Origin: Gaeumannomyces sp. JS-464
Taxonomy: Eukaryota > Ascomycota > Sordariomycetes > Magnaporthales > Magnaporthaceae
Direction of reading: 5' to 3'
DNA length: 64,000 bases
NCBI GenBank assembly: GCA_002197995.1
Contig: NGZR01000002.1
Location: 2,232,001 to 2,296,000 of the forward strand
The notes under the pieces are model-generated. The model was not told where the DNA came from. It saw only the letters and a list, made by a program, of their open reading frames with translations, and made no database searches. Shown here piece by piece: positions 56,965 through 64,000 of the stretch. The first letter of the stretch is position 1. Each line of letters begins with the position of its first letter. The translations under genes were made by a program, and so were the position numbers.

Positions 56965-59068
56965 GGCTAAGACCATGGGAACTGGGAAACCAAAGAAAAA
57001 GGGGGCAGAATCAATGGTGAGACTGGAGAGTAAAAGGTGTAAAGAAGGTAAGGTAGGAAGCAGGAAGGGACTTGAGGGGTAGAAAAGGGAACGAGATGCG
57101 GCAAAGAAGGTACCTCTAGCTACAAGGGACTGAAGAAGAAAGGTCTTGTGGTGGAAAAGGATGATTGTAGAGGAGAAGAGAGAAGAGTTCTTAGGTAAGA
57201 GGCAGTTAAATATTTTCGCAGCTAGGTGACGAGAAAAGAGCAGAGAAGGCTCGATGACTGTTATCTTCCCCTGGTTGGGTGATGACATGTGCTTGTTTAT
57301 GATTAGTTTGCATCCTAGATCGCGTCCCTGTGTCAGAATCCAAACAACGTAGAGACAGCAGCGTGCATTCTTCGCATACGCGCCGAAACCAAATTCTCAC
57401 GCCTCGATTAAGTAAACCTCACATGAAGACTGAGGCTGGCGGGTGGGGCTTTAGGGGGAGGCGCCAAGTTAGCTGATACACTCCAACAAACGCAGGCAAT
57501 CCCTAGTCATTTTAGCCGCGCAAGTCCAAGTTCTTTGAAAAAAGAAAAAAAGAAAAAAAAAAGCACTCCGGCATTTGCACTTGGTGACTTTAGCTATTTA
57601 CCGTATATAATGAAATCAGGGCCGCCTTGCTAATTTGGTGCCTGCGTCGGCCCTCCGTTCCTCTGGGGCCGCAGTGGCCAAATTTCCCTGATTTTGATCT
57701 ATGGCCCTCTCTTTGGCATTTTTTTAGCCTTGGGAAGAATAGGTTCACCGGTTTTTTTTTTTTTTGGTTTATATCTCATCCTTCGATTACCAAACCCGGA
57801 AGGCGCTAGCGAAGCGGTTCCTTTTTTCGATATTTAATACGTAAGTACTTAATTATTTATGCGCACTATCTCCTCCTTCGGCCCTCCGGGCCCTCCTGTG
57901 GAGGGTTTTCTCCTGCAGCGGGCTTCCAATTGCCAGCGGGTCGAAAGGTCAGAGGCGTTTGAGAGGCAAGAACATTGAGAGAAGTTGTGGGGGGGGGGGG
58001 GGGGGGGGGGTTTGACACCATGGACCAATCCCCGCACCGGATTTTGAAGGCGCTAGGACAGAATAGGAAGAACGTTGAGATTCACACAGAAGTAAGAAGT
58101 AGGTAGGTATGTAAACACTCCGTCATAAAACAAGCAACCAAATGAGCGCCAAGGGTTTGTTGGAAGGACATTTTCCACTAGGACCCTGGATCTCGTTAAT
58201 TCAGCCCCTGTACCCCCTGCATAACCCCGGCGTACAGCCGTCAACGCTGATCAAAACAGTCGACAGCCAGATCTCTTTTTATCCTGGTCAACACTTGTTG
58301 ATTGCACCTCCTTGGGCCTTGGGCCTCTGGGCGTTTAGGCACTAACTGCACTATTTGCACCGCCTGCACTGCCCGTATTTCCTCTGTCTGCACTTTTTAT
58401 GCGTAGGTGCACAAAGAGAAAGAAAGGGAGGAAAAAATCCAAAGGGAAAAAGTGGGAGGTGGCTAGATCTTATGCCCAAAGGCTGGCAAAGAGGGCGTTT
58501 CAACTCCAGGTATCCCGTGGTATCAGAAGTTCAACTGCGTGCCAGGGCCGTCGACAGGGCCCCGTTGCATGGCCGGGCAGGCACGTGCCCGGCTTCTGGC
58601 TGTGAAACTGGCTTCTTTAACTTGCAGGGCGCCCGGGACTTGTCTCTGCACCTCTTTGTACCTTTTATAAACAGCCATAAACAGCGTGGAACAAATAGGC
58701 CTTTAGTTTTCCTCGATGCGTATGAAAGGAACCCCTACAAAATGGGAAACTCACCATGTTAATTCAACAAGCATTCCAGCCCCGTCTATATTCGGATTCA
58801 TCTCCCTAGCCGCGCTTTGAAATGGACACGACCCGGCCGTGCTCTCCACGTGGACCGCGTCTGGTGGCTGAGGTTGGATCTCGGCGCTGAGTCACAACTG
58901 TTGCACAAGGCCTAGGCGAAATCTTCCCAAGTCATCAAAAACTCGCCAGGTCGGCAGGCCTCTTCGACAGCTCACCTCCCGGTAGCCGACTACACACCCG
59001 ACCAACCATCGACACCTGCGCTCCGTCTCACACGCGTTGCCTGCCGTTTTCCCTGTGCAGGATCCAAC
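56965..59068. other. Intergenic region, 2.1 kb
   Basis: No supported gene. It holds purine- and T-rich tracts (for example near 57540-57565 and 57752-57765) and a 22-G homopolymer at 57989-58010. The first 300 bases are the probable promoter and 5' leader of the kinase. Confidence 0.45.
57989..58010 (+). repeat. Poly-G homopolymer of 22
   Basis: A run of 22 G, able to form G-quadruplexes. Its length is hard to sequence and may be wrong. Confidence 0.7.
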
Positions 59069-60700
59069 ATGAACTCACCGGTCTTGCGACCAAAGACACT
59101 TGTTGTCGACAAGACAGCTGGCAGGGCAGTCAAATGGTGCTACTTTGTGCACTCCATGCCTGCCAACCTCGACGCAGTCTCCGCACGCCTGGCCACCCTC
59201 ACCGACCAAGACTTCCACCGAGATTATGAGACGCCGGCCCCAGTCGTTGCCTCCGCGAACCTCATCCGGTTTCGGACAGCCAAAATGCCATACGGGCCTG
59301 ATATACACGGAGCTTTGGCACTGCACAGTGACCTAGTCGAGGAAGGCGGCCGACCGCTGTACTCTCCAGGTCTAGTCCCTGACATCTACTACGACCACCT
59401 CCACTTCGACGAAGTGCTACGTCCATGGCACTCTGTCTCCGAATCCGAGCTGGGTGTGTTCGAACGGCACGAGTGGCTGCCGTACCAGAATCAGCTGGAA
59501 CACTGGAGAGAGTTCAGGGACTGGCAGCGAGGCAATCGGGGCTTCCCCGACGCGGATCGGCACTTCGAGGTTTTTCGAAAGCGCAGGCTTGCAGAGATCC
59601 AGTACGAGCAGATCAACTTAAACGGCTACCACGGTGAGCCTCTCCGCGACCCGGAGGAGGCCGAGGCGACGATCAGGGAGGAGTGGGAAACCCGGCAGAG
59701 GCGGGCCCGAGAGGACTTGGGCAAGCTGCGGCCCAATATCGGCGCCGGCGGGTTTGCCGAATACGTCGAAGAGGTCGACAAGAAGCTCGACGCGCACAGC
59801 TTCCAGCACTCTTACGTGCTGAAGGAGGACCCTGCGGAGCAGGACCAACTGTCTACCTAGGCCGAATACCTGTGTTTCGTGTACCACTGGGTCGACCACT
59901 GCAGGCTCGACGAAGACCGGCTGGCCAACACGTACCTCGGGCGCTGGGAGGAGCTCGTGCGCGAGGGTCAGCTGGAGGCATACGAGACCGAGGAGTACCT
60001 CACGGAGATGGCTACCCTGGGTCCCAGCAGCGCCAGCCAGCGTAGCGAGCTCGAGAAAGACATGGATGAGCAGTTTTGGGGGGTATACGGCGACCGCACT
60101 GAGGAGATTTGGCAGCGGCGGAGAGATGAGAATCGCAAATGCCTGAACGCCCTCAACACGCGCGACAAGATCGCCGACAACAAGACAATCCGGGACTTCC
60201 TCAAGCAGGCGAGGCGCTACCGCCGGGCCAAAAAGATGCGCATGCGCAAGGAGAAGCCGCTGGACTGGATGCTGGCGCAGGTGCCTCTGATCAAAGCCGA
60301 GATTGCAGCAGCAGCCAAGGCTGAGGGCCCATCAGCTATGCCAGTATCACCACCTGCCGCAGAAGGCCGGGTCCGTCAAAGGGGCCACGACATCGACGCT
60401 CCTGGGCCTCCTAGCCCAAAGCGTCGCAGGCGGCACCTCAGTGGCTCTGTTCTTGCGGAGGGCGAAGCGAGGAAGGTCAGCAGGACCAGCCCGAGCAGGG
60501 TGGATTACCGTCATTCCCGGATGGCAGCAGGACTCCAGTCCGCATTGCAGCAACATGAGCCACAGCGACCTCGAGTTGATTGTTTGTCCCATAGGACCAA
60601 GCATTGGTCTGTCGCGTCTGGTGCGAGGGTAGAGAGGACTAAGCATGTATATGGACGATGTTGGACAGCCAGGAGCGGGAGAAAACGAGCAGACGCATGA
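59069..60700 (+). CDS. Conserved unknown fungal protein interrupted by one TAG at a probable Trp codon
   Basis: Single exon, no indels, 543 codons, but TAG at 59858-59860 (codon 264) splits it into 263 and 279 residues in the same frame. Around it reads QDQLST-stop-AEYLCFVYHWVDHCRLD; in comparable fungal proteins this position is T-W-EYL--E-WW-D, so Trp is expected. The N-terminal half is acidic with helical, charged stretches (EEAEATIREEWETRQRRARE); the C-terminal half has DFLKQARRYRRAKKMRMRKE and SPKRRRRHLSG, which look like nuclear-localisation or nucleic-acid-binding basic stretches. No catalytic domain recognised. The second half codes without a suitable early Met, so it is not a separate gene. 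Confidence 0.75.
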
Positions 60701-60987
60701 GGGTCCGTCAACGGATGTCGAAATGCCATGTGTGTGCTCGCACTTTCAATAAAAACGCTGTTGCACTGCGCCTGTGACCACCACTATCTCCGCTCCTAGA
60801 CTACATGACCGGAGGCGTGCTGAAAAAAAAAATATAAAAAAACAAGAGTAATATGTCTATCTACCCATGAACACGGGAGTACGCAAGGCGCCATACAGCG
60901 TCTTCGGACTAAACCCCTATTCCCCAACTGGTAAAGAGAGTATTTGATGGTAACATGGTTCTGTGGTTCTTCCATACAGCCAGCGTA

Positions 60988-61584
60988 CATCTTGGGCCCC
61001 GAGGCCCAGCAGCTGCCTGCGCAGGTCCGACGCCGCCCACTCACAGCAGGATGTTTCTAAACCTGCTCGACATCATGGGCATGCCCTATGCGGAAATCGA
61101 CAGGACCCGTAGCGTGCCGGGCGATCACGAACGCAACTGCGGCGTGGCACTTTCGATGCAGAAAAGATTACCGTTGCGGCTGTCATTTTCACGAGAAAAC
61201 CCGTGGCGGCGAGCTGTGCTTGTGCACGAGTCGCAGGCCCGCCTACGTCATGACCCAGCTGACCCAGGTCAATACCTTGTTTGTCCGTGCCCGCCGACCC
61301 CGTCCCCCTCGACGAGCTGCCGCGGCCTAGCAAGCCATCCAAACGGGACTGTACGCTTTCGAGCGGATGAGTGCATCCTTCGATGAGGCGCCGAGGGTCT
61401 CCCCGGGGGTTGTCACCTCTTTCAACGGTGTGACCTCGCCCGGCACTTTGGACGCGCCCCGCGATTTCAAACATGCTTAAAAGATGGAGGCTACGAGCCT
61501 AAAGACGAGTCCGGATACTACGCCATTAACATTGCCAAAGGGTGGCCTCGTCTAGCCTTTGTTAACTGTGAAAATATTGGTTGA
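60988..61584 (+). pseudogene. Possible remnant of an unidentified gene
   Basis: Protein-like segments appear in changing frames: FLNLLDIMGMPYAEIDRTR near 61048-61110, then FNGVTSPGTLDAPRDFKHA and LKDGGYEPKDESGYYAINI, followed by AKGWPRLAFVNCENIG just before a stop. Composition is plausible but I recognise no family, and several shifts and stops are needed. It could be chance. Confidence 0.25.
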
Positions 61585-61639
61585 AAAATAAAGCCAGAGA
61601 CTTTCTAAACCTGTGCAAACCCCCCTGGAAAGTCGGCAG

Positions 61640-61641
<2 letters not shown>

Positions 61642-61674
<33 letters not shown>
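61642..61674. repeat. AT microsatellite
   Basis: About 16 alternating AT units between two non-coding segments. Likely length-variable. Confidence 0.8.
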
Positions 61675-61677
<3 letters not shown>

Positions 61678-62417
61678 CACTGCGTTTCCGCGAAGCTCAG
61701 GAATCGATACAACACCTTCGGAACGCGTGGTACCATCCCCTGTTTCGCTAGAGAAGCGTGCGAGCTAGCTAGGCCACTGGTCAAACTACGGCTCGCGTCA
61801 TAATATGCACGATGGTTGCGAGCTGGCCCTTGGACGGGAGGGACGACGGTCCGAGGCGAATGACCCGTCCTCGAGATGCTCCTCGCGGAGGGGATGCCGT
61901 GACTAGGACGCGGTGTCTAGGCCAAAAAAAAAAGCAGCCGATGTCCAGAGATCTTCGAAGGATGGGGTGTTGGAGCCCAACCAAATGATGTTTTAAAACG
62001 AATATCTTTCCTGCGTGGATGGTTTTCTGCGATCTAGGCTAATGATTCTATACCACATTCATAGCGTTGACCCTGGCGATCACGAGAGCAGAGGCGGCGC
62101 CACACAATAGAGTGTCACTGTTCTGATTGCATCCTTACCACACTGCGTGGAGGCAACAGAGATGATGTGCTGGGGACAGGTACACTTCCCCGCAGCCAGC
62201 GCGCTGTCTGGCGGTTGGCTGGGTGGCTGAATGGAACGATCAATGGCTCTCGAGAGGCGGGACCCAGAAGTCCGTGCTTTACTTCAAGGTAAACCTGGAC
62301 GGCTCCTTTGACAGTCACTCTGGCCCACCCATTCATTGTTCGTCGAGGCTTGCGTGACAGGGGCTGGATTGGACGCCGAAAGGGTCTTTCTTTGTCAACA
62401 GCCAGGCCGACGATTAA

Positions 62418-63527
62418 TTAATGACGCCTCCAGAACCTGAAGGCGACAAATCCCGAAATCGTGGCCACCGAAGCTATTCCAACCCAGATCCTGACAAGCT
62501 GCATCGTGATGTCCTCGGCGACCTTTGCCGCAGCGGCCGAGTCGTTGGCCCGGGGGATCGGCTCGTCAGGGATGGGGACGTCGAGGAACTTGCATAGGGG
62601 CCCCCAGCCCTCCTTGAGCTCCATGACGAGCAGCTTCTCTGGAGGCACCATGGACTTGACGCGCTGGTTCCAGTTCAGAATTAGTTCTACAAGGGAAGGG
62701 CACATGTGTCAGTGAGGGCCTAAAAAGCAGCAGCAAAAATAACCCAACAGACGACGCGACGGCGGGCGGGGACAACCACCTTTGCAAGGCGGCGGGTTGA
62801 CGGGCCCTCGTCCTCCTTCATGCCGAGATATATCTTGGTGGACGTGCCAAACTCGCGGGACAGGGTCGGGAACCAGCGCCACCCCGGCACCAGAACCATG
62901 GGGTAGGGGAGCCACCAGAGGCTCGCGTTGGCGGCGACGGGCTTGATGCTCTCGAGCCACGAGTCCGGGTCCCGGGTCGTCAGCACGACGCGGGCGTCCG
63001 GGTAGACGGCCATGAGCTCGGGGATAAAGTCGAGCGGCGGCATGTCGGCCACGCCGACGAAGCCGTCCGTGAGCTGCCGGATCAGCTCGCATGTCTTGTC
63101 AAAGTCACCGGCGCGCTTGGCCTTGTAGGCCGCGACCCACAGCCGGCAGTGGGCTTTTGTGGAGTGCCGGTGGTTGTTGGTTGAGCGTTAGCGAGAACCT
63201 GGGCAGGGCACGGCCCGCGCTCGGGTAACAAAAACAGGCAAGACCTCCGATCCTCGGCGGCGATGGGTAGATTACGGGACCGGCCGAAGGGTTGCATTAC
63301 GGGGGTTATGCCATGGAGAAAGCAGGAAATCCATTAGGATGTGGGCTTGGCGCTGTTTGCGGCTTACCATCTTCTCTCCCTAGGATTGCTGTTCCTCCGT
63401 GTAATACGGGTCCAGACAGCAAGGTCTCTAACGCGAGCTGCATCGCAACAGTGCCGGTCCTGCTGTAGCCTGCCACAATGACCTGGAGCCTCTTTCCAGG
63501 CACTGGTTTTGATGGCTTTCCACCCAT
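62418..63527 (-). CDS. Sulfotransferase-like P-loop protein with C-terminal membrane anchor
   Basis: Begins MGGKPSKPVPGKRLQVIVAG; the P-loop-like GYSRTGTVAMQLALE would be the 5'-phosphosulfate loop of PAPS-dependent sulfotransferases, and ARVVLTTRDPDSWLESI the 3'-phosphate binding strand (R-P-S-type, here RDPDSW). FVGVADMPPLDFIPELMAVY is typical of the fungal Sulfotransfer_4 family; ELKEGWGPLCKFLDVPIPDE closes it. The C-terminus has one membrane helix (VRIWVGIASVATISGFVAF). Introns: 63154-63367 and 62687-62779; the second donor is GTGGTT, a weak one, and one base is missing at that junction (corrected 267 aa). Substrate unknown. Some such fungal genes are annotated by transfer as epimerases; the sequence supports the sulfotransferase fold. 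Confidence 0.8.
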
Positions 63528-64000
63528 GGCTGGAAGAGGGAGAGGCGAGTTGGTGGCTATGTTGATTAGGAGTCGAGACCAGACCCAGAGGAGTAGAAGA
63601 ATAAGTCGTTGCTGGAAGTATCTTCAGCCAAAATGCGAGGCATCGCTGGCAACATATCTGGCTGCTGGCGATGATTCATCCTGAGCAGGCGGGCAGCTTC
63701 CAGTTCTGGTTAGACGCAGGCCCACTGGTGGTCGCGCCAAGAGCGCCGTCACGTGTGGACGACTTGGAGCGGGCGGCGCCAGGCTTGCGTCACTCGCACG
63801 TGCAACCTCGCTTGAGGCCTACCTAGGGATCCTGAGCGGCAGGACGAACTCCCTCCTTCCCCAGACGGGAACCTATGCTGAGAGGAACCCCGCGCCCAAT
63901 CCGTGCAAGCCGGGACGTCAAGCCCGAAACGGGGCTCTGCCCAGGTTGCGGCAACCTAGCGCATCACCTCGGGTCGCTCGGCAGCCCCGCTCGTCTCCAG
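63528..64000. other. Upstream region of the sulfotransferase gene and window end
   Basis: No gene supported. It probably contains the promoter of the minus-strand sulfotransferase-like gene. The window ends in non-coding, GC-rich DNA. Confidence 0.4.

Larger units (their letters stand above)
60701..62417. other. Intergenic region with a possible decayed gene
   Basis: Contains an AT dinucleotide run (61642-61674) and a coding-like fragment at about 60988-61584. The remainder shows no features. Confidence 0.4.

Noticed and set aside
26455..59860. Reassignment of UAG as a Trp codon throughout the genome
   Set aside because: TAG is the true stop of the PKS (9314-9316) and of the fasciclin gene (46523-46525), so the code is standard; editing, mutation or RIP explains the three cases better.
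59879..60700. A separate gene starting at 59879
   Set aside because: It is in the same frame as 59069-59860 with only one TAG between, and the flanking residues match a continuous conserved block.

Overview
The window is nuclear DNA from a filamentous ascomycete (Pezizomycotina, most likely Sordariomycetes). The genes are GC-rich with short introns (about 60-150 bp, GTRAGT donors). The gene content also fits: a fungal highly reducing polyketide synthase, HET-domain and ankyrin proteins, a QDE-2-type Argonaute, and AT-rich repeats degraded almost only by C-to-T/G-to-A changes, as expected from repeat-induced point mutation (RIP).

Layout. 0.2-9.3 kb: a highly reducing PKS (KS-AT-DH-CMeT-ER-KR-ACP), followed by an anion:cation symporter family MFS transporter (10.9-12.6 kb); together they look like the edge of a secondary-metabolite cluster. 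14.9-22.8 kb: a HET-like protein, a secreted proline-rich repeat protein, an F-box-like/ankyrin protein and a conserved membrane protein. 23.1-27.2 kb: an Argonaute with an intact DEDH slicer tetrad. 28.6-33.3 kb: a secreted GH55 beta-1,3-glucanase fused in frame to a PI-PLC-X-like phosphodiesterase. 33.4-35.5 kb: a divergent pair, one gene coding an HExxH protein. 36.1-38.3 kb: a canonical HET-domain protein. 39.5-46.4 kb: an AT-rich transposon island with a Fot1-like (pogo) non-autonomous element (TA target duplication) holding two tandem 835-bp units that each end in a tRNA-like sequence, then a PIF/Harbinger element (TAA duplication) with decayed transposase and Myb-like genes. 46.5-51.4 kb: a GPI-type fasciclin protein and a large membrane protein. 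53.15-54.59 kb: a 1.44-kb element with 46-bp perfect inverted repeats, an 8-bp duplication and a FAR1-like ORF. 54.7-63.5 kb: an FHA-domain protein kinase, a conserved unknown protein and a membrane-anchored sulfotransferase-like protein.

Two patterns cut across the genes. First, between 0 and about 35.5 kb nearly every gene is broken by single-base indels, mostly a missing G or C in a short run and sometimes an extra T or A, while the gene models close exactly once each is corrected. This suggests sequence error at least as much as gene death. Second, Argonaute, the FHA kinase and the 59.1-kb gene each carry one in-frame TAG where tryptophan is expected. That is what A-to-I mRNA editing in fungal sexual tissue would repair (UAG to UGG), though RIP-type G-to-A mutation is the alternative.

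The genes do not form one pathway. The region mixes metabolite production (PKS plus transporter), allorecognition and defence (HET, ankyrin, Argonaute) and secreted or wall-active proteins around a RIP-degraded transposon block. Splice sites and indel positions were read by eye from frame continuity and splice consensus, so individual boundaries may be off by a few bases.
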